NCBI GenBank assembly: GCA_035627835.1
Contig: DASPKX010000046.1
Coordinates: forward strand, 1 to 57,212
DNA: 57,212 nt
Direction of reading: 5' to 3'
From: DASPKX01 sp035627835
Lineage (GTDB): Bacteria > Verrucomicrobiota > Verrucomicrobiia > Limisphaerales > SXQI01
In this document: in pieces, positions 32,629 to 42,198 of the stretch
Layout: every line of letters starts with the position of its first letter
Numbering within the stretch: the stretch's first letter is position 1
Position numbers and translations under genes: made by a program
Notes under the pieces: generated by a model
Told to the model about the DNA's origin: nothing
Seen by the model: only the letters and a program-made list of their open reading frames with translations
Databases searched by the model: none

Positions 32629-33594
32629 TTAAGACTTGGGATAGAGTTTGGCGACTTGGGCGGCGTAGCCGTTGTAGGGCTGGGTGCGGACGCGGTCGCC
32701 GCTGTCGATCATGCGCTCCGTCGCCTGTGACCACCGCGGGTGCGGGACGGCGGGGTTGACGTTGGACTCGAAGGGATACTCGTCCGGGGCCATCGTTTCC
32801 CACAAGGTCTTCGGCTGCTTGTCAGTGAACTCGATTCGCACGATGGATTTGATGCTCTTGTAACCGTATTTCCAAGGCACAACAATGCGGACGGGCGCTC
32901 CATTTTGCTTGGGCAACGGACGGCCATACAACCCCGTGGCGACGATGGTTAGCGGGTGCATGGCCTCGTCAAGACGAAGGCCTTCGGTATAAGGCCAGGG
33001 GTACCGCTTATCCGCCATGCCCGGCGCTTGTTCCGGTTTGTTGAACGTGACGAATTTGACGAACTTGGCCTCGCCTGTAGGCTTCACCTTTTCAATGAGT
33101 TTGCTGAGTTGGAAGCCCGTCCAGGGAACGATCATGGCCCAGGCTTCCACGCAACGGAAGCGATAGACGCGCTCTTCGAGCGGGAACATGGAGACGAGTT
33201 CGCCAGCGTCCAGTTTCAGTGGGTTTTCGATCATGCCCGTGATCTCGATCGGCCACGGGGCCGTGGTGAAGTTTTTAACCAGGCGCACCACAGCGTTCTT
33301 GCTGGTGGAGAATTCGTAGAAATTGTTGTAGGTGAAAACTTCGTTTTCGTCGCTGAGCTTCCACTTGGGATCGAACTCTGGATTGCGCTTTGCTGGGTAG
33401 AGTTCTTTTTTCAGATCAGTGGCTCCGGGGATTTCAACAGCGTGAAGTCCGGGCGCGCTTGCGCCCAGAAGTGTGGCAGCGCCAGCCGTAAAGCCCAGGC
33501 CCCGCAGAAAAAGTCGCCGGTTCAGGTAAGCTTTCTCCGGGGTGATGAACTTGTCGGCAATATGCCAGTCCGGTCGGATAATCACGTTGGCCAT
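32629..33594 (-). CDS. msrP: Protein-methionine-sulfoxide reductase catalytic subunit MsrP
   Basis: MsrP is a periplasmic Mo-pterin protein that repairs methionine sulfoxide. The 321-residue protein has a twin-arginine leader (LNRRLFLRGLGFTAGAATLL), then the YedY fold with NNFYEFSTSKNAVV, YRFRCVEAWAMIVPWTGFQL (the Mo-ligand Cys), VPWKYGYKSIKSIVRIEF and NVNPAVPHPRWSQATERMI near the end. All family blocks are present. The membrane haem partner MsrQ is usually adjacent but is not found within this window. Confidence 0.93.
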   Translation of the reverse strand: MANVIIRPDWHIADKFITPEKAYLNRRLFLRGLGFTAGAATLLGASAPGLHAVEIPGATDLKKELYPAKRNPEFDPKWKLSDENEVFTYNNFYEFSTSKNAVVRLVKNFTTAPWPIEITGMIENPLKLDAGELVSMFPLEERVYRFRCVEAWAMIVPWTGFQLSKLIEKVKPTGEAKFVKFVTFNKPEQAPGMADKRYPWPYTEGLRLDEAMHPLTIVATGLYGRPLPKQNGAPVRIVVPWKYGYKSIKSIVRIEFTDKQPKTLWETMAPDEYPFESNVNPAVPHPRWSQATERMIDSGDRVRTQPYNGYAAQVAKLYPKS

Positions 33595-33717
33595 GGCAAC
33601 AGTTTGACGTGGTTTCAGGAAATTTTCATCAGGAAAAAGATCCGCGGAAACCCCTTTGCCTCAGGCTTTGGACAGGCGATCGCGTTTCGGCAATCATCTA
33701 CGTTTGAAGAGAGCGGT

Positions 33718-34191
33718 ATGGAAGCAATCATCCTCATTGGCATCCAAGGCTCGGGCAAAAGCACGTTTTACGAGCAGCGCTTTGCTGCCACGCACCGGCG
33801 TCTCAACCTGGACACCCTGAACTCGCGCGCCCGCGAGCGCGAGTTGCTTGCCAGCTTCCTCGAACACAAAATAGACTTTGTCGTCGATAATACGAATGTG
33901 ACGGCTGCCGGGAGGCAGGATTACATTCGCCCGGCCAGGGAGGCCAATTACCGCGTGATCGGTTATTTCTTTGAACCTATGGTGGATGACTGCCTGAAGC
34001 GCAACGAAGCCCGCGAAGGGAAAGCCAAAGTGCCCCGCGCAGGGTTCTTCGGCACACTCAAGCGCCTGCAACGTCCCCTTCTGTCCGAAGGTTTTGATGA
34101 ACTGCACCACGTTCGCCTCGTCGGAAATCATTTCTTGGTCGAGCCTTATGCTGAGCCAGCCACCGATCCATACACCCCGCCCCTCTTATGA
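33718..34191 (+). CDS. P-loop kinase (polynucleotide kinase-like ATPase)
   Basis: The 157-residue protein has Walker A GIQGSGKSTFYEQRF near residue 9, the DTLNSRARERELL lid-like segment, and DFVVDNTNVTAAGRQDYI, whose VDNTN motif is typical of T4-type polynucleotide kinase and related zeta-like P-loop kinases. GYFFEPMVDDCLKRNEAREG follows. It is not an ABC ATPase because it lacks LSGGQ. A purine-rich GAAGAGAGCGG precedes the ATG at 33718. It overlaps the FtsX-type permease gene by ATGA, so the two are co-translated, but no functional link is known. Confidence 0.82.
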   Translation: MEAIILIGIQGSGKSTFYEQRFAATHRRLNLDTLNSRARERELLASFLEHKIDFVVDNTNVTAAGRQDYIRPAREANYRVIGYFFEPMVDDCLKRNEAREGKAKVPRAGFFGTLKRLQRPLLSEGFDELHHVRLVGNHFLVEPYAEPATDPYTPPLL

Positions 34192-37100
34192 ATTTTTGGA
34201 CGCTCGTTCTGCGAAGTCTCTCCGCGCACTGGCGCTCCCACTTAGGCGCTTACCTCGGCGCCACTCTCGCCTGCGCGGTCCTCGTCGGCGCCCTCATCGT
34301 CGGAGATTCCGTTCGCGGAAGCTTGCGCAGCATTGCCCTCCAGCGTCTTGGCAAGACTGAGTTCGCCCTTCCATTGGGTGACCGCCTGGTGCGCGCAGAA
34401 CTAGCGAGCGAACTCGCCGCGGCCACCAAGAGCGAAGCTGTTGGCCTCCTCCAAATGCCGGGGACTGCCACCGCTTCGGAGTCTCAAGCCCGCGCCAACC
34501 AGGTTCAAGTGCTCGGTGTCTCTCAGGACTTCTGGCCCATGGCTGGCCACCCCGGATTTCCCGTGATTGCTGCGGATGAAGTTCACCTGAACAATGCGCT
34601 CGCTCGCCAACTAAAAGTCCGTCCAGGCGACTCAATCACGCTCCGCATCCGCAAACCCACCCAACTCTCGCAGGATGCGCCGCTGTCCCCAACCGAGGAC
34701 ACCTCCATTGCCCTGCGCCTCACCGTCAAAGGTGTCGGCGAGGATGTGCGTTTCGGCCGCTTCTCACTTCAAGCTAGCCAATTGCCGCCGCTCAACGCGT
34801 TCGTTTCCTTGACGGAGCTTCAACGCCGTTTAGGCCTTACCAATCGCGTAAACCTCATCCTTTCCAGCGGCCTAACCGATCCCAAGCCTCTGGAGCAAGC
34901 GATCGCGCAGGTCTGGCAGCCCCTCGACGCGCAGCTCCACATTCATCGCCCCACAAACACCCAGTCAGTTGAGCTTCGCAGCCCCCGCGTCTTCATCGAA
35001 GAACCCGTCGCTGACGCTGTGCACAAGCTGGGCCAGCCGAATTCGCGCTTGATTACCTACCTGGTCAACGAACTGCGCCACGGCACGAACGCCACTCCGT
35101 ACTCTATGGTCACGGCCGCGGAGCCTCCCCTGCTCCCTATCCTGCTGAAAGATGATGAGATCCTGGTGAACCAATGGCTCGCCGATGATCTCCACGTGCA
35201 AGTTGGGGACACACTCACGCTAAAGTATTACGTGGTCGGCCCCATGCGTTCGCTCGTCGAAGCGACGAATTCCTTCACTATTCGGGGAATCCTTCCCATG
35301 ACCGGCCCCACAGCGGATCCGACTCTAATGCCTGACTTCCCAGGCATGACCGACGCCGATAACTGCCGCGATTGGGACACCGGCTTTGCCATCCAGACAG
35401 ACCGCATCCGCGATAAGGACGAAAAGTATTGGGACACCTATCGCGGAACTCCAAAGGCCTTTGTCTCTCTGGCTAAAGGTCAGGCGATGTGGGGGAACCG
35501 CTTTGGAAGCCTCACAGCTGTGCGGTTTGCCGACAGCCAAACCGAAGACGGTCTTTGGTCAGCTCTCCGCCAGCAATTCAGCCCTCCGGAAGTCGGCTTG
35601 CGAGTGGAGCCAGTCCGCCAGCAAGCGCTCGCCGCCAGCGACCAGGCCCAGGACTTCGGCCAGCTTTTCCTCGGGTTCAGCTTCTTCCTGATTCTCACCG
35701 CGCTCATGCTCATGGGGCTTCTGTTTCAACTCGGCCTTGAGCAAAGGTCGAAGGAGGTGGGTCTCTTCCTCGCTCTTGGCTATGAGCCAAAACAGGTTCG
35801 CCGCGTGCTCCTCGGAGAAGGGTTCGCATTGGCTGCACTGGGCGCTGCCACCGGCGCTATTCTCGGGATGCTTTACGCGCGCGCCATGCTTCACGGCCTG
35901 CGCACGATCTGGAGTGACGCCATTGGGTCTTCAACCATCCTCGAGTTTCACGCCAACCCACTCACCATCGCCATCGGCGCGCTCAGCGGTTTATTTGCCG
36001 CGGTTGCCGCGCTTTGGCTTACACTCCGCAAACAGGGCCGCCAATCCGCCCGCCAGCTTCTGGACGAAAGCTCACCGGAAGTGAGCGCCGCCGCGAAGCC
36101 AGGCACAGGCAAGCGCTGGCTGGTGGTTGGCGCCGTGATTGCCGTAAGCGCCATCGCTGTGGCTATCTGGTCCTTCGCGCGGGATGAGGCCAACGGCCCT
36201 GCCTTCTTTGGAATTGGCGCCCTGCTGCTTGTAGCCGCCCTGCTCATTAGCCGAGGATTTCTGGTTAGTTCCGGCAAAAGCGTTTCCCAACTCGATCTGC
36301 TGCGCCTTGGGTTTCGCAACATTTCGCGCAGACCCAAACGAAGCCTTACCAGCATCGGCTTGCTCGCCTCTGGCGCCTTCGTCATTGCGTCCATCGGCGT
36401 GTTCCGGCTGGACTCAACTCAAGACGCTGACAAGCGGTCTTCAGGCACCGGCGGGTTTGCTTTCCTCGGAGAAAGCTCCATCCCTGTCGTTCACGATCTC
36501 AACTCCGCTGATGGCCGCGACTTTTACGGCCTGAACGCCCGCACGTTTACCAATGCCCAGATTGTTCAACTGCGCGTCCGCCCAGGCGACGATGCGAGCT
36601 GCCTCAACCTGAACCGCGCCCAGCGACCGCGCCTCGTCGGAGTGAATCCCGCTCGTCTCAGCGATCGAGGTGCTTTCACCTTCAGCAAGGTCGCGGATGG
36701 CTTCAACTCAGAGGAGCCCTGGCTCTCCCTCTCTCAACCTGCTGCCAACGGCGCGATCCCCGCCATTGGCGACGCAGCATCCATTCAATGGGCCCTGGGC
36801 AAAAAAGTTGGAGACACTCTCCCCTACACCGATGAACGCGGGCAGACTTTCCAGATCCAACTCGTCGGCGCTGTCGCCAATTCGATCCTGCAAGGCAACT
36901 TGCTCATTGCCGAAGACCATTTCACTCGCCTATTCCCCGGTGAGAGCGGCTATCGAATGTTCTTCATCGATGTCCCGTCTAACGAAAGAGAGGCCGTGGC
37001 CAATGCTTTGAACCGCTCACTCGCGGATGTTGGACTGGAGTTGGTGTCCGCTCCGGAGCGGCTCGCTGCCTTTAACGCTGTGCAAAACACATATCTCAGC

Positions 37101-37469
37101 ACATTTCAGCTTCTGGGCGGCCTCGGGCTAATCCTCGGCAGCGCGGGGCTGGCCATTATCCTCCTTCGCAACGTGCTCGAGCGGCAGGGCGAATTCGCCG
37201 TCATGCAAGCCGTCGGCTTCGATAAGCAAGAAACTCGCCGTATGACGATCACAGAGCACAGCGCACTCCTCATCGCTGGGCTTCTGGCCGGGATTATTCC
37301 AGCCATTGTCGCGGTCATTCCAGCCCTCTCCAGCCAGGCCTCCGCGTTCCCCTGGCGCTCTCTGGGACTCACGTTAGGCGCTGTGCTGCTCAACGGTCTG
37401 ATTTGGACCTGGATCGCCGCGCGCGTCGCTCTTCGCCGCCCATTTTTGGAAACTTTAAGGAACAACTAA
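34188..37469 (+). CDS. Large FtsX-type ABC permease
   Basis: The 1093-residue protein has an N-terminal membrane segment (HLGAYLGATLACAVLVGALI), then a long periplasmic MacB-like region. A first four-segment FtsX domain starts near residue 490 (FLGFSFFLILTALMLMGLLF). More periplasmic sequence follows, then a second FtsX domain near the C-terminus (LGGLGLILGSAGLAIILLRN, LLIAGLLAGIIPAIVAVIPA). The two-FtsX layout fits fused LolC/MacB-like permeases. The usual ABC ATPase is absent in this operon. The gene overlaps the preceding P-loop kinase gene by ATGA. The whole protein is encoded without interruption. Confidence 0.88.
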   Translation: MNFWTLVLRSLSAHWRSHLGAYLGATLACAVLVGALIVGDSVRGSLRSIALQRLGKTEFALPLGDRLVRAELASELAAATKSEAVGLLQMPGTATASESQARANQVQVLGVSQDFWPMAGHPGFPVIAADEVHLNNALARQLKVRPGDSITLRIRKPTQLSQDAPLSPTEDTSIALRLTVKGVGEDVRFGRFSLQASQLPPLNAFVSLTELQRRLGLTNRVNLILSSGLTDPKPLEQAIAQVWQPLDAQLHIHRPTNTQSVELRSPRVFIEEPVADAVHKLGQPNSRLITYLVNELRHGTNATPYSMVTAAEPPLLPILLKDDEILVNQWLADDLHVQVGDTLTLKYYVVGPMRSLVEATNSFTIRGILPMTGPTADPTLMPDFPGMTDADNCRDWDTGFAIQTDRIRDKDEKYWDTYRGTPKAFVSLAKGQAMWGNRFGSLTAVRFADSQTEDGLWSALRQQFSPPEVGLRVEPVRQQALAASDQAQDFGQLFLGFSFFLILTALMLMGLLFQLGLEQRSKEVGLFLALGYEPKQVRRVLLGEGFALAALGAATGAILGMLYARAMLHGLRTIWSDAIGSSTILEFHANPLTIAIGALSGLFAAVAALWLTLRKQGRQSARQLLDESSPEVSAAAKPGTGKRWLVVGAVIAVSAIAVAIWSFARDEANGPAFFGIGALLLVAALLISRGFLVSSGKSVSQLDLLRLGFRNISRRPKRSLTSIGLLASGAFVIASIGVFRLDSTQDADKRSSGTGGFAFLGESSIPVVHDLNSADGRDFYGLNARTFTNAQIVQLRVRPGDDASCLNLNRAQRPRLVGVNPARLSDRGAFTFSKVADGFNSEEPWLSLSQPAANGAIPAIGDAASIQWALGKKVGDTLPYTDERGQTFQIQLVGAVANSILQGNLLIAEDHFTRLFPGESGYRMFFIDVPSNEREAVANALNRSLADVGLELVSAPERLAAFNAVQNTYLSTFQLLGGLGLILGSAGLAIILLRNVLERQGEFAVMQAVGFDKQETRRMTITEHSALLIAGLLAGIIPAIVAVIPALSSQASAFPWRSLGLTLGAVLLNGLIWTWIAARVALRRPFLETLRNN

Positions 37470-37470
37470 C

Positions 37471-38103
37471 ATGAAGCAGATGCACATTTGGCTCGCGCTT
37501 GCGCTCTCGGCCTCCACCGCCCTCGCAGCGGAAGGAGCCGGTTACTCGAACGATTTATCGAAAGCGGAAGTTGGCAAGATGCCCGAAGAGTTCCTCGTGC
37601 TCGACGGCAACTTCGCCGTCGCTGAAGAAGGCGGAAACAAATTCGTCGAATTGCCGGGGGCGCCACTTGAAACATTCGGCTTCTTGTTCGGTCCCACTGA
37701 AAAGGAAAACATCGCCGCGTCCGCGCGCGTCTTCACCACAGGAAAAGGCCGCCGCTTCAACACATTCACCGTCGCGTGCAACGGTGTTGCTGGCTTCAAG
37801 CTCACCGTCGCTCCAGGCAAAAAGGCTGTCGAACTCTACAAAGGCGAAACTTTGCTCGGCACCGCGCCCATCGAATGGAAGACAGCCAAATGGACGCAGC
37901 TTCGGGTTGAAGTGAAGAAAACCGCCGATGCCGAATGGACGGTGCGCGGGTTCGTCTGGCAGGAAGGCGACACCGAGCCGAAAGAGCCCACAATCAGTTC
38001 CGTCCAAAAGGAGGCGCCCTCCGCCGGTCGCTCCGCTGTGTTCGGCATGCCCTTCGCCGGGACACCCATTCGCTTTGACGACCTCAAAGTCACGAAACTC
38101 TAA
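37471..38103 (+). CDS. Secreted protein with a LamG-like beta domain
   Basis: The 210-residue protein has a Sec signal (WLALALSASTALAAEG). The mature part is beta-rich, containing FLVLDGNFAVAEEGGNKFVE, TFTVACNGVAGFKLTVAPGK and a WTQLRVEVKK strand, and ends with TPIRFDDLKVTKL. That last motif (F-D-D-L/I-x-V) is common at the end of concanavalin/LamG-like and DUF1080-like domains. It begins 1 bp after the permease gene. The function is not recognised and could be carbohydrate binding. Confidence 0.65.
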   Translation: MKQMHIWLALALSASTALAAEGAGYSNDLSKAEVGKMPEEFLVLDGNFAVAEEGGNKFVELPGAPLETFGFLFGPTEKENIAASARVFTTGKGRRFNTFTVACNGVAGFKLTVAPGKKAVELYKGETLLGTAPIEWKTAKWTQLRVEVKKTADAEWTVRGFVWQEGDTEPKEPTISSVQKEAPSAGRSAVFGMPFAGTPIRFDDLKVTKL

Positions 38104-38137
38104 GCTGCCAGACCTCAACGCCGCGAAGATAGAAAAA

Positions 38138-38164
38138 CGGGCGTGACCGAAGTGGTCACGCCCG
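38138..38164 (-). terminator. Terminator of the second GH43 gene
   Basis: CGGGCGTGACC (38138-38148) pairs perfectly with GGTCACGCCCG (38154-38164) around GAAGT. Reading on the minus strand the stem is followed by TTTTTCT. The hairpin lies between convergent genes and may also slow the plus-strand transcript. Confidence 0.85.
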
Positions 38165-38190
38165 CGGCCGATCAGGGGAGGCCAAAATTC

Positions 38191-39288
38191 TTATGCGGCG
38201 ACCATCTCAGCGCCTGCGGGAATTGGGAGCCGAACGCCGGCGCCCACAGGCTTGCCGAAGTGCGGAAGTCCATCTTCACCCCAAGTGAAGGGCTGAGCCA
38301 AAACATGGCGGTCATTCCAGCCACGCTCCTCGCGCGACTTGGCGTGGTAAACGATCCAATCTTCAGTCCCGTCGGGGGACTTCGTGAAAGAGCAGTGGCC
38401 GACACCCCACACGCGCGTCGTCTTCTTGAACACAGGGCCGACCTTCTCCCAGGCAGCGGGATTCAGAACGTCGCCACCTTTGAAGACGAGCATGCCCAGG
38501 CAGTAATCAGTGCACCAACTGCCGCTCGCGGAATAGATGATGAACGTCTTGCCGTGAGCCTGCAGAACCTGCGGCCCTTCGCAGATGTCCATCTCGATCC
38601 GCTCCCAAAGCGCATCAGGCTCCGTCAGGAGCGTCCGGGGAGCGCCAAGGGTCCACGGGTTCGCCATGGGTGCGATGTACAGGTTCTGGCGGCCATTCGT
38701 CGTTCCAGGCCAGCCCGACCAGACGAAATAGTTCTGGCCGTTGTCCATCGTCAGGACAGTGCCGTCAATCGCCCACCCTTGAGTGTCCATGACGCCGCGG
38801 CAGCGATACGAGCTTAGCGGGTCCTCGCTGTCAGATTCCAGGACCCACATGCGATGGTTCTCATTCAAACCATCGTCCGCGGCATAATAGATGTACCAGC
38901 GCCCATTGATGAAATGCAGCTCAGGGGCCCAAATAGCGTTGCAGTTCGCGCCGGATTCCGGGGCCGACCAGATCATCACCCCAGGGTCGCCAGCTAGCTC
39001 AGTGAAGAGCCGGGCTTTGCGAATCCAGAGGCTTTGCTGGTTTCGGCTTTCAGCCAGGTAATAAAACCCGTTGTGGTAGATCACCCACGGATCGGCGGAA
39101 GGGGCTGGCAGGATAGGGTTCGCGAAAGTTCTGGGGGTGGCCTCTATGCGATCAAGCGGCATCCCCGCCGAAACTTCAGCCCGTGGGGTGACGGACATTG
39201 GCAAAGTTTCTGGCGCGGCAACCGTAACCGATTCGGACCCGTTCAAAGCATTCGCGTTCTGCACGAGCGGGCAGTTAGCTAAAGCCAT
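38191..39288 (-). CDS. Glycoside hydrolase family 43 protein, copy 2
   Basis: The 365-residue beta-propeller enzyme has PSADPWVIYHNGFYYL (base Asp), TQGWAIDGTVLTMDNGQNYF (Asp) and DICEGPQVLQAHGKTF (acid Glu near residue 219), plus NAIWAPELHFINGRWYIYYA. The set resembles the 1,5-arabinanase-like GH43 subgroup. No signal peptide is obvious. The first 40 residues are low-complexity, so a start further in (MSVTP or MPLD) is possible. The convergent secreted protein gene ends 87 bp away. Its relation to the copy at 31417-32451 is only family-level. Confidence 0.85.
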   Translation of the reverse strand: MALANCPLVQNANALNGSESVTVAAPETLPMSVTPRAEVSAGMPLDRIEATPRTFANPILPAPSADPWVIYHNGFYYLAESRNQQSLWIRKARLFTELAGDPGVMIWSAPESGANCNAIWAPELHFINGRWYIYYAADDGLNENHRMWVLESDSEDPLSSYRCRGVMDTQGWAIDGTVLTMDNGQNYFVWSGWPGTTNGRQNLYIAPMANPWTLGAPRTLLTEPDALWERIEMDICEGPQVLQAHGKTFIIYSASGSWCTDYCLGMLVFKGGDVLNPAAWEKVGPVFKKTTRVWGVGHCSFTKSPDGTEDWIVYHAKSREERGWNDRHVLAQPFTWGEDGLPHFGKPVGAGVRLPIPAGAEMVAA

Positions 39289-39501
39289 GCCAGCGCCCTG
39301 AGGACCGAGGATTTGGCCATGGAACGATCATTTTGATGCCAAGGCCGCCGCGAGGACATGCTTCTAAATGCCTGCTTTAACTCTTCAAGGCGTTGCCTGT
39401 GTCTAAAAGTGAGTTCGGGAATGAGGCAACCGCAGGACATTTGGACAGCAATTCAGCTTTTCATTTGGAAGGCTGCCCCCTACAACCTGCAAAGTCGCTG
39501 G

Positions 39502-42198
39502 ATGGCCGAAGTACCACAATCGATCCGTGCACTTCTCTTGGAAGGGGAGGTAACCGCGTCGGCCACAATCCACGAGGCGCTCCAAAGGTTCCCAATCACC
39601 TGGACATCGGTCGCTGCTGGAGCCGATCTCTGGAGCGCCCTTGGCGGAACCGTCTTCGACTTGATCATCGTCCAGGCTGACTTCAGCGGGCTCTCGGCCG
39701 TGAACCCTGTTCAGATCTGCCGCGAACTCGCGCCCGAGTCCCCTATCATCGTCCTGACCGCCCAATTCACCGAGTTGGAGGCAGGCCGGGCCTTGGAAGC
39801 GGGCGCGTTTGACTACATCTCAGCCAACCAACTGTACCGGCTCCCAGTTGTTGTCCAAAGAGCGCTCGACTTAAGGGCTGCAGCCGGGGCGCATCGCTCC
39901 GCGCTTCAACAACTCGCTCATCGAGAGCAACTTGCAACGACCATTCTGGAGAGCCTCCGCGACCACGCAGTTTTGGCCCTCGACAAAATGGGTACGGTCC
40001 TGACTTGGACGCCTCCAGCCGAGCGAATTTATGGACTGAGCGCCACCCAGGCGCTCGGCCAGCAGCTCGCCCTGCTCCTGGACGGAGCGGACAAGCTCGG
40101 GGAGTGGCAGAAGCGGTTCGACAGCGCCTTCTATCTCGGCCACAACAATCAGGAGTCAGAACGGCTTCGGCGGGACGGCACCATGGGTTGGGTGCGGTCG
40201 GCAATCTATCCTGTTCGCGGATTGGATGGCGCCCTGAACGGTTACACCTTCATTGCCCAGGATGCGACGGAGGAGCGACGCTCCAGGATTGCCATCCAGG
40301 AAAGCGAGGCTTTCTTCGCCCAGGCTCAGCAAGTGGCGCGAATAGGGAGCTGGAGCCGGAGCTTGGGAGCTGACGCCCGGCTTACCTGGTCGCGGACCAC
40401 CATGGAGATCTTTGGCGTCGCGCCCGAGTCTTTCACCGGGGATGTGCAGGCCTTCCGAGACCGTGTGCATCCCGAAGACCTCGACAAGGTCCGGGCTGCC
40501 GTTGAAGCATCGATTAAATCCGCGAGCCCTTACGCGGTAACGCATCGGATCATCAGGCCGGATGGACAGATTCGCTGGGTTCTCGAGCGTGGGCAGGCAA
40601 TCCTCGGCAAGGACGGGCAGCCTGCCAAGCTAAGCGGCATCGTCCAGGACATAACTGAGCAGCACCTCCATCAGCTCCGGGTCAAGGAGCAGGCCGCGTT
40701 GGTGCAAGTGGTGCCAGACGCAATTCTTAGTCTGTCGATTGATGGAACGATCTTGGTCTGGAACCGCGCTGCGGAAGAACTCTACGGCTGGTCTGCCGCC
40801 GAGGCCCTGGGAAAGCCCGTGAGCGCTATTTTATTTGAGCATGAGCCTTGGCGTTTTGAAGGGATACGGTCTCAAACCACCGCATTTGGCTCCTGGCATG
40901 GGGAGCTGACTCAGCGAACTCAGGGCGGAGCGCTCGTGACCGTCGAGTGCCGCTGCGCCTTGGTCAAAGGCGATCAGGGCGAGCCGATCAGCATCCTGGC
41001 ATCCTGCACTGACATTACAGAAAAGAAGCGCCTCCAGCGTCAGTTCCTTCGGTCGCAGCGGATGGAGTGCATCGGAACGCTTGCGGCCGGGATGGCGCAC
41101 GACATTAACAACGTCCTCGCGCCCATTCTTATGACGCTGCAGTTGTTCCGCACGAAACTCACCGACGCCGAGGATGAGGTGCTCCTCAACAACCTCGAGA
41201 ACAGCGTTAAGCGGGGAGCCGAACTCGTAAAGCAGGTCTTGAGCTTTGCGCGCGGGCATGAGGCCGAAGCGACCCCAGTCCGGATTGAGCGAATCGTCCA
41301 TGAACTGGCGAAGGTGCTGCAGGAGACCTTCCCAAAGAACATCACATTGAAGGTCGCTATTCCGGACGACCTTTGGGCCGTTCGTGGTGATCCAACCCAG
41401 CTTTACCAGATTCTCATGAATCTCTGCGTGAACAGCCGCGACGCGATGCCGGCGGGGGGATTGCTGACGATCGCGGCTGACAACCTGGTGCTCGACCGGC
41501 AGTTCGTGGGGGCTCATGGCGGCAAACCGGGGCCGTATGTGTCCTTGAGCATTTCCGATACGGGCGAAGGGATTCCTGCTGAGCTGCATTCCAAGATCTT
41601 CGATCCGTTTTTCAGCACCAAAGCCCCAGGGGCCGGAACGGGCCTGGGGCTTTCAACTGTGCAGGCGCTTGTCCGAAATCACAAAGGGTTCATCCGTTTC
41701 ACCAGCGAGGTGGGGAAAGGGACAAACATGCAAATTTTCCTTCCTGCGGAGGAGGCTTACTTTCCGGCGGCTTCGGAACTTTCCCCGGCTTACCACCGCG
41801 GGGACGGTGAGTTGGTATTGGTGATTGATGATGAGGCAACCATCCGCATCGTGGCCAAGACGATCCTCGAGAATAACGGCTACCAGGTGCTCACCGCGGC
41901 GGATGGCGCATCCGCCCTCGCGGTAATGGAGCGGCATCTGAAGACCATACGGATCGTAATCTCGGACTTGGTCATGCCAGGCCTGGACGGTCAGAGCACC
42001 ATCGAGCAGATACACCGCCTCGATCCGGCCGTCCCCATAATCACCATGAGCGGCGCCATGCAAGGAGAGGCAAGCCAGCAGGTGCCACACGCAGTGGCTT
42101 ATCTGACAAAGCCATTCTCCGCCGAGACGTTGCTGGAGAAGATTGGAACGATTCTGCACCAGGGGCAGCCTCGCGCCGGGGCCACCCGCACACTCTAA
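39502..42198 (+). CDS. Hybrid sensor histidine kinase with PAS domains and C-terminal receiver
   Basis: The protein of about 898 residues begins with a receiver-like domain (IRALLLEGEV...FDLIIVQADF) that lacks the acidic pair and the phospho-Asp. PAS domains follow near residues 150, 285 and 400 (LDKMGTVLTWTPPAERIYG; DDFGVAPESF-type; LSIDGTILVWNRAAEELYGW). The kinase core has GMAHDINNVLAPILMTLQLF (phospho-His) near 523, NLCVNSRDAMPAGG (N box) and DTGEGIPAE (G1), and GAGTGLGLSTV (G2). The C-terminal receiver is intact with VIDDEA, VISDLVMPG and YLTKPF. The start at 39502 is chosen for the fold, and 39421 is an alternative. No membrane segment is seen. Confidence 0.87.
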   Translation: MAEVPQSIRALLLEGEVTASATIHEALQRFPITWTSVAAGADLWSALGGTVFDLIIVQADFSGLSAVNPVQICRELAPESPIIVLTAQFTELEAGRALEAGAFDYISANQLYRLPVVVQRALDLRAAAGAHRSALQQLAHREQLATTILESLRDHAVLALDKMGTVLTWTPPAERIYGLSATQALGQQLALLLDGADKLGEWQKRFDSAFYLGHNNQESERLRRDGTMGWVRSAIYPVRGLDGALNGYTFIAQDATEERRSRIAIQESEAFFAQAQQVARIGSWSRSLGADARLTWSRTTMEIFGVAPESFTGDVQAFRDRVHPEDLDKVRAAVEASIKSASPYAVTHRIIRPDGQIRWVLERGQAILGKDGQPAKLSGIVQDITEQHLHQLRVKEQAALVQVVPDAILSLSIDGTILVWNRAAEELYGWSAAEALGKPVSAILFEHEPWRFEGIRSQTTAFGSWHGELTQRTQGGALVTVECRCALVKGDQGEPISILASCTDITEKKRLQRQFLRSQRMECIGTLAAGMAHDINNVLAPILMTLQLFRTKLTDAEDEVLLNNLENSVKRGAELVKQVLSFARGHEAEATPVRIERIVHELAKVLQETFPKNITLKVAIPDDLWAVRGDPTQLYQILMNLCVNSRDAMPAGGLLTIAADNLVLDRQFVGAHGGKPGPYVSLSISDTGEGIPAELHSKIFDPFFSTKAPGAGTGLGLSTVQALVRNHKGFIRFTSEVGKGTNMQIFLPAEEAYFPAASELSPAYHRGDGELVLVIDDEATIRIVAKTILENNGYQVLTAADGASALAVMERHLKTIRIVISDLVMPGLDGQSTIEQIHRLDPAVPIITMSGAMQGEASQQVPHAVAYLTKPFSAETLLEKIGTILHQGQPRAGATRTL

